NCBI RefSeq assembly: GCF_002946835.1
Contig: NZ_CP026652.1
Coordinates: 1,984,001 to 2,048,000, forward strand
Reading direction: 5' to 3'
DNA from: Streptomyces dengpaensis
GTDB taxonomy: Bacteria; Actinomycetota; Actinomycetes; Streptomycetales; Streptomycetaceae
DNA: 64,000 nt
Positions 19,134 to 27,496 of this stretch are shown piece after piece; position 1 is the stretch's first letter; each line of letters begins with the position of its first letter. The translations under genes and the position numbers were made by a program. Below the pieces are notes generated by a model. It ran no database searches, was not told the DNA's origin, and saw only the letters and a list, made by a program, of their open reading frames with translations.

Positions 19134-21113
19134 GTCGGCGCCCAGTTCGTCGAACGCGCACTCGTCGGCCGCTCCCGGGCGGAAGGCGATGGCGAGGTCC
19201 GATTTCCACTGGCCGTTGCGCCATCGGACGGTGCGCACCGCCAGGGAGTGTCCGTCGCCCTCCCGGGCGACGTAGACCTCGTTGTAGCCGTTCTCCTCGT
19301 TGGAGTGGATGCTGGCCAGCGCCGGGGCCCCCGCGATGCGGGTCGTCCAGGGCCGGTCCTGGTCCCGGTCGATCAGCCGTTCCGAGGCGAGGAAGCCGAG
19401 GTGCGTGTGCCCGTGCAGCACCAGTGCCGTGTGCGCCTCGGCCAGGGCCAGCTTGGCATGGCCGGCGTTCACGACACCGGCGTACGGCGCCACTTCCACG
19501 GCCGGCACCGGGGACAGGGGGTGATGGACGACGGCCAGGTTCACGCAGCCCGTCTCCTTCTTGAGCCGCTTGAGCACGGGGTGGGCCACGACACCGGGGT
19601 CGTAGCGTTCGAGCTTGCCCATGAGATCGCTGATGCGGGTGCCGTCCGCCGACCGGGCCAGTTCCGCGAGGAGTTCGCGTACGCGGTCGCGGTCGTCGTT
19701 GCGGACCGGCTCGCCGCCGGACTCGGCGGAGCCCAGGAGAGCGACCCTGAGGCAGGCGTCCGCGTACCGCACGTAGAGGCGGCGGGCGTCGTGGTCCTCT
19801 TTGTCGAGCTCCGGGTGCGGATACGCGTGGAAGGTCTCCGCGAACCACGCGTGCCGGGCCCCGGGCCGCTCGTCGAGGCAGCGGTCCCAGGACACGTCGT
19901 GGTTGCCGCCGACGAGCAGGATGCGCGGGTCGTCCGCGCGCAGATCGGGGTGGTCGGCCAGCAGCCCCGCCAGCCGGTCGAGCCAGTCGAGGGCATCCTG
20001 CCCGTTGTTGTCCACCGGGCGGTCGACGAGGTCGCCGGAGGCGATCACCAGGTGCGGGGCCCGGCCCTGCCCGGCCAGGTGCTGGACGTGCTCCAGGTAG
20101 CTGGTCAGCGGGGTGCCGTCGCCGGTGAGCCGGGCGAGGGCGGTGCCCACCTGAGTCCGGTCCTTCTGGTCGACGTTGGACCGGTGCTCGCCGCCGAAGT
20201 GCAGATCGGACACGTGGTGGACGCGCAGCACCTCGGGCAGGTGGTGGGCCAGCACGGGGTCCTCGGCCACCGGCGGCAGCACCTTCATCGTCTGCGCGTC
20301 GCGGGCGTCGGAGACGAAGGACAGCCCGGCACCGCGCCAGCGTTCGCGCCGCAGGGCGGCCCGGTGCCTGGTGGACAGGCCGTTGTGGAACACCTGGTTG
20401 ATGTAGAGGTGCGGGAACCCGGCCTCTTCGCCGGCGCGGCGGGAGAGCGCGGCCGGGTCCGTACGCAGGCCTGGTTCGGCCTCGGCCGTCTGGAGGGCGA
20501 GTTCCAGCAGGAAGGGGGTGAGCAGCCAGCCGGGTTGCTCGGCCCGCAGCCGGGCCACGACGTCGGGCGCCCACGCGGGGGTCCGGTCCGCCATGCACGC
20601 GGCCTCTTCGTCCGTCAGCGGCGGCGGGGGCAGGATGTCCTTGAGGGCGTCGGCTCCCAGGTGCGGGGCGAGCAGCTCGTGTTCGGCAGGCGTGGCGAAG
20701 ACGACGGGTACGACGCCTTCCTCGCGCAGCCGTTTGAGCCCCTCGGCCAGTGTGGCGGGGTCCTTGGCCTGTCCGCTCGACGGGCCGATGGCCGGCTCGT
20801 CGACGAGGACCATGTCCACGTCGCCGAGCTGTGGGCGCCCGGCCTTGCCGCTGGTCAGACAGGTCAGCCCCGACTTGCGTACGTCGGTCTCCCTGCGCAC
20901 GTCGACGAGCCGGGTGCGCCCTTCGGGACGGGCGCGCCGCACGGCGCCGGCGAGCCAGCTCTTGCCGGACCGCCGGGGCATGACCACCAGCCAGCACGCG
21001 TCGTTGGGCGCATACCCGTCCACCAGCGGGCGCGCCCACGCCGGAACGTGCGGGCCGCGGAACCTGACGTCGAGGTTCGGGTCGTACGACCGGCTCGGCC
21101 GGTACTGGCTCAT
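19116..21113 (-). CDS. STAND-like P-loop ATPase fused to calcineurin-type metallophosphoesterase
   Basis: 665 residues. The N-terminal ~280 residues are a P-loop NTPase: Walker A in WLVVMPRRSGKSWL (46-52), Walker B MVLVDEPAIG (101-110), sensor strand VVPVVFATPAE (~134-143) and a PFLLELALQ helix (200-208) resembling the GxP motif region of STAND ATPases. Residues ~298-600 form a complete calcineurin-like phosphoesterase: DLH (303-305), GDLVD (360-364), GNHD (403-406), HH (530-531) and GHTH (568-571), so both metal sites look intact. It should hydrolyse a phosphodiester, of nucleotide, nucleic acid or other kind, under ATPase control. Its ATG overlaps the upstream stop by one base (TGATG), implying translational coupling. 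No signal peptide or membrane helix. Confidence 0.82.
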   Translation of the reverse strand: MSQYRPSRSYDPNLDVRFRGPHVPAWARPLVDGYAPNDACWLVVMPRRSGKSWLAGAVRRARPEGRTRLVDVRRETDVRKSGLTCLTSGKAGRPQLGDVDMVLVDEPAIGPSSGQAKDPATLAEGLKRLREEGVVPVVFATPAEHELLAPHLGADALKDILPPPPLTDEEAACMADRTPAWAPDVVARLRAEQPGWLLTPFLLELALQTAEAEPGLRTDPAALSRRAGEEAGFPHLYINQVFHNGLSTRHRAALRRERWRGAGLSFVSDARDAQTMKVLPPVAEDPVLAHHLPEVLRVHHVSDLHFGGEHRSNVDQKDRTQVGTALARLTGDGTPLTSYLEHVQHLAGQGRAPHLVIASGDLVDRPVDNNGQDALDWLDRLAGLLADHPDLRADDPRILLVGGNHDVSWDRCLDERPGARHAWFAETFHAYPHPELDKEDHDARRLYVRYADACLRVALLGSAESGGEPVRNDDRDRVRELLAELARSADGTRISDLMGKLERYDPGVVAHPVLKRLKKETGCVNLAVVHHPLSPVPAVEVAPYAGVVNAGHAKLALAEAHTALVLHGHTHLGFLASERLIDRDQDRPWTTRIAGAPALASIHSNEENGYNEVYVAREGDGHSLAVRTVRWRNGQWKSDLAIAFRPGAADECAFDELGADRSPQS

Positions 21114-24100
21114 CAGCGCTGCTCCTCATCGTGCAGTTCCTGGTACGCGTAGTGGATCCAGTCGAAGAAGGGCCGGTCGGGCAGCCACTTGTTCTGGGGG
21201 AGCAGCAGTCCGACATCGCGCAGTTGCGTCCCCTGCGCCGCGTTGGGGTTCTTGGGCAGGCCTCCGCGTGCCTCGAGCAGGGCCTCACGCGCCGCGACGC
21301 CGATCTCGCTCCAGCGGGAGCGGAAGACATCGGCCTTGTTCACGAGGAGTTCCCGCTCGATGAGCGACCGGAGTTCGCGGGCGTCGTCGAGGGCCAGCGT
21401 GCTGCCGGCGCGTGCCGCGCGCACGAGGGCGTCGCCCACCACCTGCAGATAGAAGGGCCAGGGCCCCACGTTCTTGAGGATGCGGTCGGCGGTGACGGAC
21501 GGGATCACCAAGCCCTCGTTCTCCGCGGTGCCCGTCAGGAACTCGCGGGCGTCCGGCTCGGCCAGCGGGCCGAGAGTGAAGTGGTTGACGTCGTTGCCGA
21601 AACTGGAGCCGGGTACCGCCAGGGCGTGACGCCGGGTGTCGTTCCAGTCCTTGTAGGTGCCGCAGTAGACGAGCCACGCGCCCGCCTGGCCGAGGTCGCG
21701 CAGCCAGGACACGGCCGCCGGGTCGTAGCCGGTGAGCCGCCCGACCTCGTCGAGCAGGAGGACCAGCCGGGACGCACCGCTGCCCGCCGCGGCCCGGTCC
21801 ATCAACTCGTCGGCGGCCCGGGCGGATTCGGCCAGCGCGGGCATGAGCCGGACGGCGAGTTCGTCCTGCGATCCGGCCCTGTCCCGATTGGACAGCGTCA
21901 CCACCTTCTGGACGTTGCCCAGGCCGTCGGACCGCATGCGTTCCTGGAGCTCCTTGATGATCCACGACTTGCCGGCCCGGCGCGGCCCCAGCAGCGCGGC
22001 GGGCGTGCCGTCCCGGTAGTTGCGGTTCAGCCAGGCGAACACATCCTCCCGGCCCACCGGTCTGCCGGCCGGCCCGAGCGAGAACCGGTCCGCTGCCAGC
22101 GCGCTGCTCCCGATGCGGAACGGCTTGCGCTCCAGTGACACGCCGGCGTAGCGGTGCCGGGTCTCTGTCACCGTCTCCTGGATCCGGTCGGGCAGCGCGA
22201 TCTGCACCTCCGCACCGGTCCCCGCGTACAGGGCCCGGCCGGGACCGAACACGGGCGGCAGCAGGTGTCCGCCGAGCCCGGCCCGCTCGTAGCCCGTGCG
22301 GTCGGCCTGCCGGAGCACCAGGGTGGTTGCGTCGGCCAGGCCGTGGCGGAGGGCCAGTACCTCCTGGCCTCCGGCGATGACGGGACAGATGCCGGTCCGG
22401 GTGTCCTGGAGCAGGTCGAGCAGGTCCCTGACACAACCGTCGTTGGAGGTCCGGCGCGCCCAGTCCACGAACTCCTCCCAGCCGTCCAGCAGCAGAACCA
22501 GGTACGGCGGCTTCTCCCCACCGCGGCGCTCCTGCCGGTGGCCGTGCAGGCTCCTGATGCCCGTCTGGGTGAAGAGCTCCTGGCGGCTGCGGACGGTGGT
22601 GACCAGCTTGTCGATGAGCCGCCGCATCCGCTCCGTCTCGTCCGAGGTCACCACGGCTCCGCAGTGCACCAGGTCGGTCAGGGCACCGAGGGCTCCGGAG
22701 CCGCAGTCGATGGCGTAGAGGTGGACGTCCGCCACGTTGTACTGCTCGGCGACGGCGACGGCGAGGGTGAGCAGCAGCTGGGTCCGCCCGCTGACCGCGT
22801 CGCCGGACACGAGCAGGGGTCCGTCCTGGTCGAGGTCCCAGGCGGCCTCTTGGAACCCCTGGGCGCCGGGCGCGTCGCGCAGTCCGAAGACGACCGGTGT
22901 GCGCGCCCCGGGCCGGGGCCGGACGGGCCACAGGGCGTCCGGCCCGACGGCGGTCTCCTTCAGCCGGACCGACAGCGGCAGTTGAGGCGGCCACGGGACG
23001 TGCGGTGCGGGCAGGTCGTCCAGGGCGGCCGCGGCCTGTCCGATGGCGCGGACGAGGTCGGCCAGCTCACCACCGAAGTCCGCGTTGAATTGTCCGATGA
23101 TGCGAACGAGGTCGGCCAACTCGTCGCCGCCGGCGGCCAGGGCCGCGGCCCCGGGAGTTCTGGCCGGAGGCTGCTGCGGGGCACCCGTCCAGTCCGTCGG
23201 CAGGACCCGTACGGCGTCGCGCGGAGCGGACGGTTCCTGCTGCCGCTCGCCCAGGCGTGCGCGGCGTACGAGTTCCAGGGCACCGGAGGCGCGGCGCACA
23301 TAGGCGAGTCCGTGGCGTCCCGGGTCCAGCAGGACGGCGGCCGGGGTGCCGATCAGCAGCTCGCTGTCGGCGGGATCCGCGAGCCGCAGGACGAGTCTCA
23401 GGGGCGCGAACTCGAGTACGTCCCGGGTCACCACGTCGGACGGGCGGCGGGTCGCGAGGACCATGTGGACGCCCACTTCCGGGCCCCGCCGGGTGGCGTC
23501 GATCAGCCCGGACACGAACTCCGGTACTTCCTCCTGGAGTTGGGCGAGATCGGAGACGACGAGTACCAGACGGGGCAGGGCGGGCAGCTCTGCGGCGTCG
23601 GACGCGCGGATCACCGTGTACTGCTCGAAGTCGCGGGCCCCGGCCTCCTTCACCAGCTTCTGACGGCGCCTCAGTTCTGCGGAAAGAGCGGTCAGTCCGC
23701 GTGCCGCCGCGTAGGAGTCGAGTGCGGTGTGCACGCCCACCGTGTGCGGCAGCCGGGCCGCCTGGGCGAACGCCTCACCTCCGTCGTGGTGGACGAACAG
23801 CAGATTCAGCTCGTCGGGGCGGTTCGCCACGGCCAGTGACGTCAGCCAGGCGCACAGCAGGTCCTCCATCCCGGAGCCGGCCATCCCGGCCACCAGGGCG
23901 TGCGGGCCGTCGCCGCGCAGGTCGAGGACGAAGGGCCGGCCGGCCGAACCGCCCAGCACCGCCGCCGGGGAGCGCGGGGTGCCCTGCCACCGGTCGGCGA
24001 TCCGCTCGGCGGTCGGGAGATCCAGGTCGAGGAGATCCAGGAGGCGTTCGGTCCGGGGGCCGGTCGTCCCGGCGGAGTCGTCGCACAGCGGAGCGAGCAG

Positions 24101-26302
24101 CCGTGCCAGGCCGTCGAGTTGGGCCGGCACCATTTGGTCGGGGACCCACTTCTGCCTCATGCCGTTGTGCTCCTGCGCGAGGCCGATGACCCACCCCCCT
24201 GCGTCGCCCGGCGTCAGGCGGGTCCCGTACAGGTCGAGCGGGTGCCGTTTGTCCTCGGCGAGGCAGATCACGTACACCCCGACGTCCGGCCCGGAGCGGA
24301 GCACCTCCTCGGCCCACGGGGCCGCGCGCAGCGCCGACAGGTCGTCGACGACCATGACCAGCGTGGTGTCACCCCAGGGGGACTCCGGTCCCCGCTCGCC
24401 CCGCAGCCGTTCGAGGATGATCAGCGCAGCCTCGTCGAGGAGTCTCCCGTGCGCTGCGGGCTCACGGCTGATCCGCACCGGCTGGCCCCCTCGGGACATC
24501 AGCCCGTCGGGCGGCAGCCATCGGGCGAATCTCCAGAACTTCTCCCCCGATTCGTCGGTGAGCACCCGTACCGCGACGTCGGAGGGCGGGTGCAGCAGCA
24601 CCGTCTGGGCAACGAGCCAGCCCGCCAGCCTGCGGGCGACGTCGCGATGGGCCGCGATGCCCAGACTGCCGCTGTGCCGCAGGGAGAGGGTCACCGGGCC
24701 GCCCGTGCTCCGGCCGACGCGCAGGACGAGGTGGTCCGGGTGGTCCGGGCCGCGCTCCCACAGCCGGGTCAGCGACCCGAAGATCTCACCCGGGAGTTCG
24801 AAGGAGTCGGCGAAGCGCGGCCTCGTCTCGCCCGGCCGGCCGGGTGTCCGGCCGCGTACCAAGGCGGCGTAGGCCCGCTGCAGTGAACGGCTCAGGGGCG
24901 GTGCGGACTTCCGGTCCTTGCCGTCCGCCGCCGCCTGGCTCCCCGCAGCGGCGCCCACTTCCGTCGCCGCCTGCCGGTCGAACGCCAGCGTTCCTCCCCC
25001 GGCCGGAGACACGTACAGATCGCGAAACCGCGCGAAACCCTCCGACGTCAGCCGCAGCCCGCTGTCTCCGGCCGGGACCGCCCCCTCGGACTGCGCACCG
25101 AGGAAGATCCTGCAGCCGTCGTACAGGGGTGTCCGCGCCAGCGTCGCGTCCGGCGCCAACCGCTCCCCCTCACTTGTGAACAGGTCGGGGGTCGTCTGAC
25201 GCGGGCCGAGACGGGCGAGCTGGGCCGCGACGGCCCCGACGGGCGTCGACTCGTCGGCTTGAAGGACGACGTCCTGCTCCGCCCCGCCCGGCATCACGAC
25301 GGTGAACGTCCAGTCGGCGCCCGAGACCGCCGTACGCCCCGGGCCCGGGGTGAGCGGAACGGACGACCATGAGGGGGGCCGCGCCACCCGGGGCGCCGGC
25401 AGTATGCGGGTACGGGCGGGCGGTGCCGACTCCGGCGCCGCGTCAACTCCCAGCAGCGGAGCGCGGATCCTGCCGTCCTCGGCGATCTCGATCTCGTAGC
25501 CCGCGCCGGGCAGGTCACCGTGGGCCGTGCCGACGAGGACACGCGGCCCCATCCTTCCGCCCCGGGCGGCGAGTCGGGCGAGGTGCCGGGCCTCGGCGGG
25601 TGACGGCTCGGTGCCGACGAGGATGACCTGGCTCGCGGTCGCGGGATGTGCGGGGCGGTACCCCCAACCGGTGAGCACCGCGTCGGACGCCGGACCGGCC
25701 GCCATCGACTCGAGCAGGGCGGGGATGCCGGGCAGTACGTCCACCCGGTCCGGTAACAAGGACGCGAGGTCGTGCGCCACTCCGACACCGGTGATCCGGA
25801 CCTGGCCCGACCACTGCGTCGTGGCCAGTTCGGCGGCGATCGCCTCGAGGAGAGCACCCCTGAGCGCCACCGGACCGGTCACGGCGCCCAGACCCGTCCC
25901 GGCGTCGAGGTTGAGCAGCAGCCTCAGGCCATCGCCCCTGCCCACCGTCACGACGTGGGGGTAGGGGAGAGCATCGGCCGCCGCGTCCCGGTCTTCGCAC
26001 GCCCTCGCGCTCTCCCGGCTGAGGTACCACCGGCGCGCGTCGCGGCTCGCCCGCCACTGGTCGGGCAGCAGACGGCCGGCCGAGGCGTCGGCCACCTCCG
26101 CGACGATCTCGTCGCCCCAGAGCCAGACGGCGCTGAGCCTCGGCAGCAGGAACGCCGGCTCGGCGAGCGAGCGCAGGGCCCGCTCCACCAGCCGCGCGCC
26201 CACCGGGTCGGAGCGCACCAGCAGGCCGTCGACCGGGCTCGCACCCGGCTGCGGGCCGTAGGCGTGTCGCGTCCGGGTTGCTGAGCGGGTGGAGCGTGAC
26301 AT
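21113..26302 (-). CDS. Pseudo-EccC protein fused to a C-terminal STAND-like AAA ATPase
   Basis: 1729 residues; ATG 26302 has GAGG 8 bases upstream. An N-terminal ~290-residue region of unknown function contains VLVGTAHGDLPGAGYEIEI, also seen in other actinobacterial multidomain proteins. A ubiquitin-like domain follows (~325-405), then FtsK modules. Module 1 is dead: its P-loop reads GMAGSGMED (~804), lacking the Lys, and its Walker B reads VVSDLAQ in place of VIDEIA. Module 2 has GDAVSGRT (~1169). The last ~320 residues are a different, apparently active ATPase: GPRRAGKSW (~1439), LVLLLDEVGRL (~1515) and GPWPFYLQ (~1618, the STAND GxPxxLQ motif). No membrane helix is evident. It is a paralogue of the EccC-like gene and couples to the phosphoesterase gene. 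Confidence 0.8.
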   Translation of the reverse strand: MSRSTRSATRTRHAYGPQPGASPVDGLLVRSDPVGARLVERALRSLAEPAFLLPRLSAVWLWGDEIVAEVADASAGRLLPDQWRASRDARRWYLSRESARACEDRDAAADALPYPHVVTVGRGDGLRLLLNLDAGTGLGAVTGPVALRGALLEAIAAELATTQWSGQVRITGVGVAHDLASLLPDRVDVLPGIPALLESMAAGPASDAVLTGWGYRPAHPATASQVILVGTEPSPAEARHLARLAARGGRMGPRVLVGTAHGDLPGAGYEIEIAEDGRIRAPLLGVDAAPESAPPARTRILPAPRVARPPSWSSVPLTPGPGRTAVSGADWTFTVVMPGGAEQDVVLQADESTPVGAVAAQLARLGPRQTTPDLFTSEGERLAPDATLARTPLYDGCRIFLGAQSEGAVPAGDSGLRLTSEGFARFRDLYVSPAGGGTLAFDRQAATEVGAAAGSQAAADGKDRKSAPPLSRSLQRAYAALVRGRTPGRPGETRPRFADSFELPGEIFGSLTRLWERGPDHPDHLVLRVGRSTGGPVTLSLRHSGSLGIAAHRDVARRLAGWLVAQTVLLHPPSDVAVRVLTDESGEKFWRFARWLPPDGLMSRGGQPVRISREPAAHGRLLDEAALIILERLRGERGPESPWGDTTLVMVVDDLSALRAAPWAEEVLRSGPDVGVYVICLAEDKRHPLDLYGTRLTPGDAGGWVIGLAQEHNGMRQKWVPDQMVPAQLDGLARLLAPLCDDSAGTTGPRTERLLDLLDLDLPTAERIADRWQGTPRSPAAVLGGSAGRPFVLDLRGDGPHALVAGMAGSGMEDLLCAWLTSLAVANRPDELNLLFVHHDGGEAFAQAARLPHTVGVHTALDSYAAARGLTALSAELRRRQKLVKEAGARDFEQYTVIRASDAAELPALPRLVLVVSDLAQLQEEVPEFVSGLIDATRRGPEVGVHMVLATRRPSDVVTRDVLEFAPLRLVLRLADPADSELLIGTPAAVLLDPGRHGLAYVRRASGALELVRRARLGERQQEPSAPRDAVRVLPTDWTGAPQQPPARTPGAAALAAGGDELADLVRIIGQFNADFGGELADLVRAIGQAAAALDDLPAPHVPWPPQLPLSVRLKETAVGPDALWPVRPRPGARTPVVFGLRDAPGAQGFQEAAWDLDQDGPLLVSGDAVSGRTQLLLTLAVAVAEQYNVADVHLYAIDCGSGALGALTDLVHCGAVVTSDETERMRRLIDKLVTTVRSRQELFTQTGIRSLHGHRQERRGGEKPPYLVLLLDGWEEFVDWARRTSNDGCVRDLLDLLQDTRTGICPVIAGGQEVLALRHGLADATTLVLRQADRTGYERAGLGGHLLPPVFGPGRALYAGTGAEVQIALPDRIQETVTETRHRYAGVSLERKPFRIGSSALAADRFSLGPAGRPVGREDVFAWLNRNYRDGTPAALLGPRRAGKSWIIKELQERMRSDGLGNVQKVVTLSNRDRAGSQDELAVRLMPALAESARAADELMDRAAAGSGASRLVLLLDEVGRLTGYDPAAVSWLRDLGQAGAWLVYCGTYKDWNDTRRHALAVPGSSFGNDVNHFTLGPLAEPDAREFLTGTAENEGLVIPSVTADRILKNVGPWPFYLQVVGDALVRAARAGSTLALDDARELRSLIERELLVNKADVFRSRWSEIGVAAREALLEARGGLPKNPNAAQGTQLRDVGLLLPQNKWLPDRPFFDWIHYAYQELHDEEQR

Positions 26303-26332
26303 GGCACATCCTCGGGAGCCGGCGGATCCGCG

Positions 26333-26380
26333 ACGCGGATTCGGCTGGGGGACGGGACGCGGATTCGGCTGGGGGACGGG
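26333..26380. repeat. Perfect 24-bp tandem direct repeat between the SLATT-like and pseudo-EccC genes
   Basis: Two identical 24-bp units, each containing GCGGATTCGGCTGGGGGACG, lie at 26333-26356 and 26357-26380, just after the SLATT-like stop and before the next start. Perfect identity suggests recent origin. They lengthen the intercistronic gap to 95 bp. Confidence 0.85.
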
Positions 26381-26397
26381 GCGACGGGACCGGGCGG

Positions 26398-26994
26398 TCA
26401 GCGCTCCGCTGCCGCACCGGCTTCCCGCGGCGCCGGCAGCGCCACGGCCTGTTCCTGGAACTGCTGGAGCCCTGCCCGGAACTCCGCGGTCCAGTCCGCG
26501 GTCTCGGATTCGAGGTGGGCCCGGATCCTGCCGACCAGCCCACCGATCAGGTTCATCCTGCGCTCGATCACCGCCTGCTCCGGCTCGCCCGTGACATCCC
26601 GCAGCAGCTCCGCCGACCAGGCCAGCCGGAACGCGTTCACCTCGCCGCGCAGCGCCTGCGCCGCGGTTATGTCACGCATCCAGGCCGTGGAGAGGCCGAA
26701 GAAGTAGTCGAAACCCTTGCAGCCCGCGGCCGCGGCCAGGAAGACATAGCCCCAGCTCTGAATGTCCGCATCCGAGGCGGCGCCGACCAGCGGGATCAGA
26801 GTGCCGGTCGTCGCGAGTATGATCATCAGGCCGCGGATGACCCGGGATCCAAGACGCTTGAGCCGCTTGTCCTCGAGGTACCACTCGATGGCGTCCTCGG
26901 CTTCCTGCTCGGCCCAGGCACGCAGCGACTGAACCGACTCCAGCCTCTCGAGCGGCGTACTGGTGGCAAGCACCGGAAAGGCCCTGGTCCGCAA
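26398..26994 (-). CDS. SLATT-like two-transmembrane protein
   Basis: 198 residues from TTG 26994, which follows AGGAGGGA closely; GTG 26973 and TTG 27051 are alternatives. An amphipathic helix (LRAWAEQEAEDAIEWYLEDK) leads into two hydrophobic helices (VIRGLMIILATTGTLIPLVG and WGYVFLAAAAGCKGFDYFFG), then a helix with W.RDITAAQALRGEVNAFRLAW and a long helical tail. This layout, including the Tyr-rich pre-helix and the post-helix Trp, fits SLATT domains, which are predicted pore-forming or membrane-perturbing effectors of nucleotide-driven conflict systems. It is the first gene of the block with the two STAND/FtsK proteins downstream. The family call rests on pattern only. Confidence 0.6.
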   Translation of the reverse strand: MRTRAFPVLATSTPLERLESVQSLRAWAEQEAEDAIEWYLEDKRLKRLGSRVIRGLMIILATTGTLIPLVGAASDADIQSWGYVFLAAAAGCKGFDYFFGLSTAWMRDITAAQALRGEVNAFRLAWSAELLRDVTGEPEQAVIERRMNLIGGLVGRIRAHLESETADWTAEFRAGLQQFQEQAVALPAPREAGAAAER

Positions 26995-27215
26995 ATCCCT
27001 CCTGCGAACCCTTCCACCACCCGGCTCGACAGCCCCTGTGCTCCCCGTCAACTCACCCTCCCCAGCAGGGTCTTTGAGTACGAGGGTAGCCGAAACGGCT
27101 TCACCGGGACGGGTGCCTGCCCGCAGCGGGTGGACGCCCCGCTTGCCCCGGGCGGACTCGGAACCCGACGCGGCCTTCGCCAGGCGTCAGCCGCAGATGA
27201 AATGCTGTTGATGCA

Positions 27216-27420
27216 CTACCTGTGCTCCAGGTCGAACCTGCGCAGGAACGCCTGCCAGCGCAGGTCGACGTCCTCGCCAGTCAGGCCGGTGGCCGACGTC
27301 CACAGCCAGACGGGGAGTGAATCGTGGCCGCCAGGGCAGGCGGTCGACCTCCAGGCGGATCAACGTGCCTTCGATGACGGGGAGTTCGCCAGTGTGGTCG
27401 ATCCACGCGGAGCGGGTTGC
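27216..27420 (-). pseudogene. Transposase remnant (DDE type) with a +1 frameshift
   Basis: On the minus strand, 27420-27337 reads AWIDHTGELPVIEGTLIRLE followed by VDRLP. One extra C in the CCC at about 27333-27337 then shifts the frame, and 27330-27219 continues as GGHDSLPVWLWTSATGLTGE, then DVDLRWQAFLRRFDLEH, before a stop at 27216. Together these are a contiguous C-terminal-half segment of a DDE transposase common in Streptomyces IS elements (IS701/IS4-like, family assignment uncertain). Both ends are lost and no inverted repeats are visible. It lies between the SLATT-like gene and the oxidoreductase, at the edge of the accessory block. The gap 27052-27215 shows nothing else clear. Confidence 0.75.
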
Positions 27421-27496
27421 CGCTGCCGCTGGGCCGGCCGACGATGTCGCCGAGGTCACCGCTGACGTGACGGCGACGAGGGACGTACGGGCGCCG

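Noticed and set aside
14579..26302. Standard type VII secretion (ESX) locus
   Set aside because: EccC-like proteins are present but there is no WXG100 substrate, EccB, EccD, EccE or mycosin gene in the window, and one of the two motors is inactive.
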